Shown here one piece after another: positions 19,197 through 29,551 of a DNA stretch of 64,000 nucleotides. Position 1 is the stretch's first letter, and each line of letters opens with the position of its first letter. This DNA is from Sanguinoderma infundibulare (taxonomy: Eukaryota; Basidiomycota; Agaricomycetes; Polyporales; Polyporaceae), in the NCBI GenBank assembly GCA_032821775.1, contig JAVLRN010000007.1, positions 1,922,001-1,986,000 of the forward strand, written 5' to 3'. A program made the position numbers and the translations under genes. The notes beneath the pieces are model-generated. The model was not told where the DNA came from. It did no database searches and was given only the letters and a program-made list of their open reading frames with translations.

Positions 19197-21775
19197 GATG
19201 TGCGAGAAAATTAGCAGAGAAGTGGTAGTAGTGTAGTGGAGAGGATGTGTATGAGGACAAGAAAAATGGGGGGCTCCGTGCGCTATATAACGCCTTAGCG
19301 CAAGGGGTCCGTAACGTTCCGGCACGCAACCCGACCTTGACCGTAACCAATGTCAGGATGGGACCGCAATGACTTGCCTCGGGCGGCTACGCGCTGCATC
19401 GGTATCACCCGTTTGAGCACTGCTTGAGCGGCCTCGACTGCGAGTCCGGAGTCTCCAGGGGGATCGCACAGTTTCGCTCGTCGTGGATTAGAGCAGGGCG
19501 CCGTCTGGTAACTCGACGTAATGCGGTGCAACGTTAATACTATGGTTGCCCGTTTTGGTAAAATTAGCAGCCAATCGTGGCTCGAGGATTCCCTCCAATC
19601 CCAATTTCTAGTCAGCTTCCGTCTAAACACGAAATAAAACACAACGACGAGTGCTCTTCTGTGCTGTTGGAAGGTTTGAACTTGGATGGTCTGCAGTTCC
19701 TGTGATTATTTGTCTTGTCGTGGCAGCCAGAAGCGATGCTCCGGTGAAACGTGTAACTGGCGCCCATCCCAGACATCCCGACGGCGCCGGGAGGTCGAAG
19801 TCTGACGTGAAGGTGAGGGCTAGAGCTCTGACCGAGGAAGGGGGATGTATTCGATCCCGAGACTGTCTGACGCATGGCATATCCATCCACAACTATGAGA
19901 CGGCCGAGCGTAACAGATTCAGATGGTTAAGGGACGGACTTTAGACGCGAGCGCGTTGGGTGGATGCAGGCATTGCGACAACTAGCTTTAACCACTGAAA
20001 ACATGCCTGATGTCAAAACATGGATGTGCACGACTTCCGTGAGTGTCGGAATAGGCGGTCGGAAATGTGACGCACCGCGCAAAACAATATTCCTTCCGAA
20101 GTGGACCCGGACGCCTCCTGCAAGTTTGACAGGCGATGAGTCCCGAAAGTTGGAACGGCGACAAATCCCGGTCGCGCCAATCTTAAACATAGCCTTCCCC
20201 TTCGCTGTGTCACGTTACAGGCGGGACGGAGTCGGAAGGGCGTCGAATCCGCGGGAGAACAGCTGGGATAACAAAAATACCGTATCAAGCTTCTAGCCAT
20301 GATGCGAAAGTATCAGAACCGCACATACCGGAGTTCTCCCACTGTCGCACGCTAGCGTTTCTCAGAGAGCTCTTCTGCCTCCGTTCCCGAGGGACTCGGG
20401 TAGGTGCATCTCACGGTCGGGACAAAGGCAGGCCTGCAACTTCCGTAAAGCTTTGAATACGCGAGGCACAAGCTATGGCCGTAAATCCACGGCGGTTGGA
20501 TGTAACGCGGCATTGTGCGTAATGAATGCACCCGAATGCACCTCGATAGGATTGAATGGTCGTACTGATGACGTATGATACTCCGACGTCGACAGGGAAG
20601 GTTGACTTTGGGGAAGAGCCGGCACCGTCTGCGCCGTCTCGCCAAAGTCCGAGAGAAGATTCGGTAATTGCGTAGGTATGTGCATAACATCAGGTACCTG
20701 CAGCGCGCCGTTAATGCACGTCATGCCGCCACACCTGCAGACTCTACTCGGGAGCGGCTGGGAGAGCAAGTAGTGGTGCAGTGTCGATGCGGCTGGGGGG
20801 CTGACGAGACGAGGTTGGAGCAAGATCTTCCCACGTTCACTTGCCGGCCATGTAAGATCGGACCGGACGAGGTCGGACGCGAGGATTCCAGTTGGAGTTG
20901 GCGCGGGAAATACCCAATCACGGTGCATCATGATTGCGTGCCGAAAGGCGTTGGAATCTGATCGGAAGCGCAGGTTTGAGTTTCGGTCAGCTGGTCTGCT
21001 ATGTGGGACGTAGTGCGTACCACCGGGGAAGTCCTTGAACCTTGGATGGCCGCAGGCGGTTCGGACTTGACCGTATCTGCGCCGACAAGCTTTTGTTCCT
21101 CGGGGGAAAGGGAAAAGAAGGCCGCTTTCTGTGCCTGCAGCCAGCGCCTGGGCTTGACGCGTCATGTCAGCTGGCGGAGAGAAAGAACGGCGAAAGGACG
21201 AACATACCGGCGAGAACACATGTTCGTGATCGCCAAAGTCGGCCAAAAAGACGGCGTAAAGGATCGTAGCTGGCAGAGGGAACACGGCGGTCTGAGCCCA
21301 TATCCGATCGAGTCTGTTTGCCAGCAGGACGCACCGGGCACAATGAGGAAGTTGGCTATTCGCGACACGGGGGCAATCCACGTCCTGGCCTTGGGCTGGC
21401 CACCGGCGGGGCCGTGTATCTCTGGCCACGGACTGGACTTTCTGCTGGCGCTCCTGGCCGCAAGGTGGTGCGTTCTTGGCAGGGAGGAGGACCGGAGGAG
21501 AATGCGAGGCGAGCGGGACCGTGACAACATGGAGGTCGGCTGCAGGGAGGAGTCCGGAGCGCCCGGGGCGGGCAAAAGCTGGAGTCGGCACCGATCTGGG
21601 CGAAATGGAGGACTGGCGGCGGTAAATATTACAACGCGGGAATTGAATTTGGGGCAGGTGGCAGCCTCGGAGCCTGGCACTCAGCGGTCCGCTCTTTTCG
21701 GTCGCAGAGGCGCCCGCGCACAGTGACCCCGTCCTGCGCTCGTCTTCGGCCCATCCTTCTCTCCAGTCCTCGAGC
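19197..21775. other. Long intergenic region between AOX and a Zn2Cys6 regulator
   Basis: This is 2.6 kb between divergent genes. It holds the AOX TATA box (19284-19289), a CGG-N11-CCG inverted triplet at 21057-21073 of the kind bound by Gal4-type dimers, and a 434-codon open frame on the minus strand (20473-21777) of uncertain meaning. No conserved protein or RNA was recognised. It may be a large regulatory region or contain an unrecognised gene. Confidence 0.5.
19284..19289 (-). promoter_or_regulatory. TATA box of the alternative oxidase gene
   Basis: A TATATA within GTTATATAGC on the minus strand lies about 90 bases before the AOX ATG at 19196. A consensus TATA box fits a stress-inducible gene such as AOX. 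Confidence 0.55.
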
Positions 21776-24700
21776 ATGAGCTCCGTCCACGAACCCCCCC
21801 ACGCCGACTACCTCCCGCCTCCAAAGCGGCCCAGAGTCGACAACCCACAGCTTCCCCCGCCCTCCTCCTTCGTCCCTGGCCCCCCCGGTCCAAGTACCGC
21901 TCCCATTCCCGACCAAGACGGAGCGGCGGACGCCGCGTCTAAGAAGAACAGAAAGAGACCTCTTTCGTGTGGAGAATGCAGGAGGTACGTCGCCGTGGTC
22001 TTCCGCAACCCCAGCCCCTCATCCGCGTCGTCCTCGTGTCCAGGTTGAAGCTCAAGGTGCGCCCCAGCGCGTAACGAGGCATTGACGCTATGCTTATATT
22101 GCCGAGCCAGTGCGATCGTGTGTTTCCTTGCCAGTCATGCTGCAAGAGAGGGTGTGCAGAAATATGTCCAGATGGCGCGTTGACTGGCGGCAAGGGCAGC
22201 AGGTGCGCACCCTTCACTCTTGTTCATCACCATGTTTGCTCAACGCCCGTCGGGGACCTTGTTACCAATGACAGGTTCATCCTGGCCAACACGGAACAGT
22301 TGCACGATAAAATCAAGTCTATGAGCCTTCGTATACGAGAACTCGAGGATGCGCTTCAGGAACTCCAGGTCGGACACCCCCTGCTACGCGAGGACCTCCT
22401 GCTCATCAAGAAGTCGGCCGACCTCTTCGGCGTGGACCCTAGTCACGGCCACGCAACCGCAGGGGAAAGCAGCAAACGTAGCGACGCGCACAACGGCTCG
22501 GTCAACCCAATTTCCCCTTCCATGCTCAGCGACGTGAGTCGTATTAAGTCCTCGGGTAACGTGTTGGGGCTTATTTTCGTAATTGCAGCGACAAAGTCAC
22601 TCGCCTCCCGCGAATGGCCATCGAGAAGACTACGGCATACCGTCAGACATCCTTCAAGTTAGCGATAGGTTCCCTGCTCCTAGCGCCCTCACCGTCGACC
22701 TGAACCCGACCTTACGCAAACGGATATTGGACCTACTTCCCCCTCAGAACGAAGCCCGGTATCTCTGCGAGCAAGCAGCAGAACATGCAGCATGGCAGTG
22801 CGTCTTTGTTCTCTTCTTCCATTCCTTCACGACCGCTTTTGGCCGGCTCTTGATACCCTGCATCTTCGCGGAAAATTACTTCATGAAGCTTACTAACCCT
22901 TTGGCTCGCAGCCAAAATTCGGACGGTAGCGACGGCGTGCCGAACATGGTGCACAGCGTTTACAACGCGTCCGTCACCACGCTCAATCCGCACAGGCTGT
23001 CGTACTTCCTCATCATCCTCGCCATTGGCGTGTGTGTGGATCAGCGGCGCAGCCATCGCGCATGGCAGCACGACGCGGAGAGGTTTCACCAGCTTTCACG
23101 AGCGGCGTTGTGTGAGACATCGATCATTAATGAACCGAGCATAGACGCGATTAACGCGTTGGTACGTGCGTTTTCGAATGCTGCGGCACTACGGAACTGA
23201 CATAGTTTTTTGCAGTTCTACATGTCGCGATATCTGACCATGTTCTCGGTTGAGAAAGAGGCGGTTGAGTACGCCTGGGCTCTCCTGGTTCGTCTTGCGA
23301 GTGTTTCGGTCATCGCTAGCTGTGAAACTAAAGTTCGCTTTTACAGGGTATCGCGGCTAAGCTGGCTGTTGGTGTAAGTCATCCCCCGCTCAGATCGTAC
23401 CACACCAGTTCCTGACCCTTTCCCATTGACAGATTGGACTCAGTAAGTACCACTAATATAACACTCTCTGAAAGCATGCCTGACCATTGACTTCCGTGAC
23501 GGCATCAGATCGGGGCACTACTCGCTCGAAGGTCATACCCGAAGAGCTGGACAAGCGGAAAACGCTCCTCTGGTGCATGCTCAACGTTGACAACCGTCTG
23601 GTGAGCCTCTTATCCATTTGACAAGCAATTACCGGCTGCCGGCTTCGGCTTACTTGTTAACGCCGTCGTATAGGGTTTGATGCTGCGGCGCCCGCCTTCC
23701 ATCTCGTTGCGGTATGTTGACGTAGATCCCCCTACTTCAAGCGAGTTTCCTCCTCAGGGACCCCGGGAAATCTGTGCGTGTATTTCATTTTGTGTTGGCG
23801 CACGACCGTCAGTCCAAATGTGTCACAATTCCTGACATCGTTTGACCTCCTTCAGACCAACGATGGCACTATACGTTTACCGCGCAATGCATCTCACCTA
23901 TTTCGGAGATCGTTGCGTCGACGACCCCTCCGCCCTACTCGGAGATTCTCATGCTTGACGCGCGGATACGGGACTTCGAGGTACCTGCGTTCATGCAAGT
24001 CACCCCGGGGACCGCGTCCGGGAATGCACTCTGCGTTATACAAGCGTGGACACACATGACCCGGGAAGTTGGTGCGCGTGTTTTAGGCTAATAACCGGGG
24101 TGACCGGCCACTCATGTTATCTCCGCAGCAATCCTGAACCTTCACAGGCAATACTTCACTCAGGCCCTCGGGGAAGGCTTTTGGGCAAATCACAAATATG
24201 CTTCCTCGGTCGTCGCTGTCTATCGGGCGTCCCTGAGTCTGCTGTGGTGTCTCGAGACATACTACCGACAGCAGCCCGAGTATTCGGTTCGGTCGCAAAT
24301 GCTGTGGTCAAACGGGTTTTCGTCAGCTGTTAGTTCCGATGCTGTCGGACCTTCTTTCTTACACCCGTGAGCTAACCACATTGGCAGATTGCACTGTCTG
24401 TGCTGGTCACCCGTGTTCCGCCATCGGTGATGGCATCCAATGCATTGCTCGAGCTCGCGAAGGCCCTCCGACTGTTTACGGACGTGAGCGACCGGTGCCC
24501 GATCGCAGCGAAGTCTTGCGTGAGTAACCGTTTCTTCCGCGTCCCATGTTGCCCGCTCCTGACCGATCATGGCGGCCACAGTCTGTTCTTGAGACCCTCT
24601 TCCAACGCTCCCGGTCGACGTACCTGCACAGTAGGTACGGCACCCATCCGGAGTTCCCGCCCGTCGAAGACGAGGTATGCAAGATCGGGCTCCGCTCCGG

Positions 24701-25100
24701 GATCCTGGTTTCCCCATCGCGTACACCCGGCCCCCTGGGCAGCGAGCTTGAGGTTTCGTCGTTCCCGCTCGACGGCACGCACACGGCGCTCATCCGGGCG
24801 TACGAGGAGGCGACGTCCACTGTGCCCCCGCCCAACGACCCGATTCTCATGCCCGGCCAGCTTCTCGGCCCGTCGTCGAGCTCTAATCTGAGCCGGAACG
24901 GGGCGTCACCCTCGACCGGGTTCGGCGTCTCCGCGGAGCGGTCGGGGTGCCAGAACGACGCGTACGGCAGCATGGCGAACATCAACGTGGGCATGCCGAC
25001 GGCGGGGTTCAGCGCCGTCGCGGCCGGGGTCGCGAGCCAGCGGCAGAACTATAAGATGAGCGCGGAGTACAGCGACAACCACTGGATGACGTGGTTCTAG
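21776..25100 (+). CDS. Zn2Cys6 transcription factor with fungal-specific regulatory domain
   Basis: Exons: 21776-21984, 22044-22056, 22111-22202, 22275-22533, 22589-22797, 22912-23161, 23216-23287, 23347-23373, 23433-23442, 23509-23600, 23674-23711, 23758-23773, 23813-23819, 23856-24071, 24129-24328, 24388-24519, 24582-25100. They sum to 786 residues. The binuclear zinc cluster is complete: C65-x2-C68-x6-C75-x5-C81-x2-C84-x8-C93. A coiled-coil dimerisation segment follows (IKSMSLRIRELEDALQEL). The fungal-trans domain shows LNPHRLSYFLIILAIG, LRRPPSISL and EILMLDARIRDFEVP, and the C-terminus is HWMTWF. Exons of 13, 10 and 7 nt are required to hold frame. The 22798-22911 intron is a multiple of three and could be retained, and the 23758-23819 exons are the least certain. 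It is a DNA-binding regulator with unknown targets, and AOX is its divergent neighbour. Confidence 0.88.
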
Positions 25101-25622
25101 CTTCCTGTCTGATTAGTTCGAACATACTGTATATGCTGCAGGCTGCGATCTGGGACGGTTCCATCTTCCACCCCTCCACCCTCCGCCTTCCATCTTGTAT
25201 GTGCTTTTCCTTTGACCGTCCGGTTTAGACCTGCCGTAGTTCTTGATATGTACGTTTCTGAGTTGCTGTTTTCGTGTCGCGCATATTGCTATCGTAAACA
25301 TATAGGAGATATATGATGTTGATGTTTGAGCGGAGTGGAATAAAGCGAGTTTTGAGGATGCTACGTAAACCAGCGAGGTTGGTGATCGGGTTGAGCTCGA
25401 GGTAGCGTTGCCTCAGCCTCGTGGACATCTGTGGCTTATTAAATGCATATGGAAGCTTGAACGCGTTCCCGTCCTAGGTACTGTATGGTGATACACTGTG
25501 AAATACACATTTTATTCATGCCCTTCTACTCCTTCGGATATAGCCCAAATTCTGGGTTGCGACCACCGTGGTCTAGGGTAGGATCCTTCTAGCCCGGGAG
25601 AGAGTCTGAAATCTACCTTAGC
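25101..25622. other. Intergenic region, convergent 3' ends
   Basis: This contains the 3' flanks of the Zn2Cys6 factor (+) and the PNPOx gene (-). It is more AT-rich than the surrounding coding sequence. No gene is seen. Confidence 0.55.
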
Positions 25623-26522
25623 TCAAGGCGCAAGCCGCGTGATCTTCCACTGGGGCGCATCGTCCGGTGTGCCTTGCACTCGGGTGTAGCATACACGATC
25701 ATGGAGACGAGAAGGTTTCCCGAGCCAGAACTCGACCTCGCTGCGGCGGAGGCGATACCCATCAGGCGATCTGCCGCTTTTGCCAGCACAAACGGACGGG
25801 AGCACTCACTCTGGGATGATCCTCCATCCGCCCCAGAACTCTGGCGCGGGGACCTCGCCCCCATACTTCTCCTTCAGCCTGTCCACCCGCGCCTGCACCT
25901 CGTCCTCGGCGACCACGGTGCTCTGCTTGCTCGCCCAGGCGCCGATCTGCGAGCCGACGGGGCGCGAGCGGAAGTACTCGGCGCTCTCCTCGGGGGAGAC
26001 GCGCTCGGCGCGGCCGACGACGCGCACCTGCTGCGAGACCTCGCGCCAGTAGAAGCTGAGCGCGGCGCGCGGGTTCTCGGCGAGCTCGCGCGACTTGCGC
26101 GAGCCGTAGTTGGTGAAGAAGACGAAGCCGTGCGCGTCGACCTGCTTGAGGAGGACCGTCCGCGCGGACGGCACGCCGGCCGCGGACGCGGTGGAGAGCG
26201 TCATCGCCTCGGGCTCGTGCACGGTGCGCTGGATCGCGGTGAACCACCGCCGGAACTGCGCGAGGGGCTCGGGCAGGACGGTGTGGGGCGTGAGGTGCTC
26301 GGGGGTGTCGTACTGCTCGTGGGCGGTCACTTTGAGCGAGTCGGGCGAGGGCTGGGCGAGCGTGGTGCCTACTGTCATCGTCATCGTGGATCGGCGCGGG
26401 GTCGCGGAGGGTGCTCTATGGACGATCGGCGGCGGGTGTGGGCGAGTGTAGGGTGAGATGCGCCGCTGGGGGGACAGAGCGAGGGAGGAGAACGAGGATG
26501 GAGAACGAGTCAGAGAGAGCAT
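25623..26522 (-). CDS. PDX3: Pyridoxamine/pyridoxine 5'-phosphate oxidase
   Basis: Two exons (26522-25810 and 25740-25623) give 276 residues from the first ATG, or 230 from a second ATG at 26384 (MTMTVGTTL). The enzyme uses FMN and oxygen to make pyridoxal phosphate in vitamin B6 salvage. Seen: [69 protein letters not shown], and [13 protein letters not shown]. The C-terminal dimer/FMN segment is WGGWRIIP then [14 protein letters not shown], ending WKITRLAP. The N-terminal 46 residues before the second ATG are basic, Ser/Pro-rich and free of acidic residues, resembling a mitochondrial presequence, so two isoforms are possible. Exon 1 is extremely GC-rich, which creates long antisense open frames. 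Confidence 0.93.
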
Positions 26523-29500
26523 GAGCTCAGAGCTTACGATGGTCTGCCGTGCTCAGTGATTACCATAGCCAAACCAGAGTTCCTGTCGGCGCTTCGCACA
26601 GATCTGGGCATGCGCCCGTGGTCCGACGTCATCCCCTACGGTCTTGAGCACTCGAGAACTGGCCAGAATATATTTAACAGCAACGTTTGAAGACATGGGG
26701 ATGGTGGGTTTTCTATCACGTTAAGAAAGCATGGCCTAGTCAAGTTGATAAGAAGGCGTGTTACTGGAGACTACTAGTTGTTCCTGCGGCTCCTTGATAC
26801 CGAGGTTCAACTTGAAGACTGGATGAAGACCTGGAAAATCTCGCCATTCGCCACCTCATCGCATTAAACGGTTAGTGCAGTACAGTAAATTTCGCCGAGG
26901 CGGCACTTGCCGTCCTCGACAAGCACTAGTGACGACGGGGTTAGGCCAGACGTTTGTACCGTGACGTTGGACTTGGCAGGGAGTCGAGAAAACCCAACCG
27001 ACATTCGGTGATCACTGTCCATGTGTGACGATGTCCCAAGCTTTCCAGAAACCTACAGTGAAGCGTTTCGACTGAAAGCCATACTAGATCAAGTACGTTC
27101 CTCCGGCTATTAATGTGTGCATGTTCTGTTGGGTCCTGTTCCGCATTCTAACTGAGAAACGAAAAGCGAACCCACCCCAGATATTGAGCCAGGGTGATTG
27201 AAAGCTGTCCACTGGCAGATCATGTATTTAATAATCACATTGGCTGTGTGATGCACTTACCCTGGGGGAATACGGTGCCTCCACGACCAAACCACCTCTG
27301 TTAGTCTCTCCTAAGCAGACAATAAACGGTCTATGGAGGGAGGGGGGATACAGTCTGTAGCTTGTAACTGAATGGATAGACCACGGTTCCTCTCCTTCCT
27401 ATCGGTGTTTGTGGGGGTGGGGCCGGATAAGGCTTGGACCAGGAACGGGGTATCTGAACAACATGGCAGGGCACCGTGTACTGGGGTGACGCGAGCTACA
27501 GATGGCCCACGGACGACCCACGATAGCCCACGATATCTACGGCCGATTCCCGAAACTCAGGGCGATCGAGTCTAAAGGTGCGCTGCACTGCCTGCCCCAG
27601 ACTCGGGACTCGGTGCTCCGGGGTAAATGGGTAGACGTTTCCGATCGTTCAATATTCAATAAGTTCGATCACTCAAGGTAGTGTCAGTGCTTGCCGGCAC
27701 CCTCTGCGTATTAGGTGTGGTTGCCGGTGGAACAGGATGTGGCTAGTCAACGATTCAACCTCGCCCGTGGGCTCATAATCACGTCAGATTCTTCTGAGCG
27801 AATGCAGTTGCCAGGGCCTGGCATGAGAACGGTGGACATGCACACCATGACAGAAAGAAGGTTGTATTCGGCGCCCCGAGTGCGAATCCAACCTTGTCGC
27901 ACCGCTTTTTGATACTTCTGTGCTGCGATCCCGGCTTCACCAGTGACACTTGAGGGGCACGAACAACGAAACAATCTTTTCTTTTGCAGAGCGCATGACA
28001 GGGAGCATAATATGCGGATGGCGACGCGCTGAATGGCTGGGGTCACGTCGTAGCTTATGGTGGCGCAATCGTCGAATCGCGCTGGGTTTGGAGGTTCCGG
28101 TGTCGTCATTGTCACACACCATATTTACCCGCTGCCTTGCGTTCGGGGTTCCGTTAGAAGCTCGCCCTCAATGCAAGGACGTTTTAGCCCCACTCGGCGC
28201 AGCAACAGAACCGAAGGTCTCAGAGTTGGCTGCGAATGCAAGAGGCTGACTGCGCACAGTCTCGTACCCATCTATCTTAGCGCGCAATCCACCACTGGCA
28301 CCGACCGTATCTGCAATGGTGGGGTGCGATCTAATACGAATAGATACCGAGACCAATTACCGCCAAACCATCGTTGCGACATGACGAACACGCACTGGAA
28401 AGACTTCTGAGCAATTGAGTGCACATACCGTGGTGCATTGGCCGACTCTCAGACATGGGATCCGATGTGGCGATCCCCACCGGTAAAAATGAAGGCGTGC
28501 ATTCGGGTTCACATGGCGGGGAAGAGAAGCTGATTGAGGATGACCGGGACGATGGGTAGCAACATGGAAATCTCACCCGTCCCATGTATCAGGTGAACGG
28601 TGGAGCATCGGCATCGGAATTTGCTTGAAAATAGAGTTGTGCAATGGAAGAGGATATCGACGGGTGGACATTTTGAGGTCTGACGGCCGAAGTGGGAAGG
28701 AGGTGAGAAGGTCAGGGACGTTGCCACATCAAACCCCTTTATGAACCCATGACGTCCAGCTGCATTTCTGGTCGGTTGCCCGTAGGATCCGAGTGACGTC
28801 GAGCATCAGCATATGTCGATGTGGACGTGTAAATGAGCGACATGGCGTCTGTGGGAGCGAATTGCGCAAAGGAATGAAAGCAGAGAGACTTTCCTGGTGA
28901 AGGGATCCCGAAAACGGTGCAGGCGAGACACACGGGCGTGAGTGGCTGATAGAGTACAGTCGGTGCAGGGTAGGAGCTGCGTATTGAAGTCGGAGTAGAA
29001 GTGTTTGGTAGTAAGCACCCGATGGGGGAAACCTGAGAACCGTTGCGCTAATCAGTGCACGCGAGTCGATTGGTTCAAGGATGAGTTCGAAGAACAAACG
29101 GTCATTGGTGAGATGATTTAGTCTGCACGCTCGACTCGGCCTTGTGGAAGACCGTATGCGATACATGGAATTTGTAACGGAGTCGAACGACGAACTTCAG
29201 CGGAGATTGTGCGGACGGCTCGGAGCGATGAGGTAAAATTGAATGGGTCCACTGTGGTCTGCAATGATAGCGCAACGGTTGGGAGAGGGAGTGGTGGAGG
29301 AGGCCGAAAGAAGGCGCAAGGCCACTGGCGAGATGCGGGAGATCTAGCTGCCAGATTAGGCAGGATTGGAACCCCGCCATGGGCGTGATATTGGGGAATA
29401 GCATAAGCTCTGGCTGGCTGCATCATGCCTCGCCGCCTGTAGCTACCTGCCCTCGTCCCTCTCCTCCCCGACGTTCCTTACACCCTCCCCGGACCCGCCG

Positions 29501-29551
29501 TAAACCCGCGGTGCGGGTGTCTCTCTCCTCCACCTTCAGGCTGCAATAGCC
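26523..29551. other. 3 kb gene-poor region between divergent genes
   Basis: This is the largest featureless stretch of the window. It is visibly less GC-rich than the flanking genes and has only short open frames on both strands, none with recognisable motifs. It separates the divergent PNPOx and kelch/BTB genes. I see no terminal repeats, tRNA or transposase text. It could hold non-coding transcripts, an old degraded element or a long promoter. Confidence 0.5.

Noticed and set aside
21057..21073. CGG-N11-CCG as a proven regulator site
   Set aside because: The triplet pair is real, but the chance frequency in GC-rich DNA is high. It is kept only as a hint, not as a called operator.
21001..21726. 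241-codon plus-strand open frame before the Zn2Cys6 gene
   Set aside because: It overlaps the minus-strand 434-codon frame and lacks motifs. At most one of the two could be real, and this one reads less like protein.
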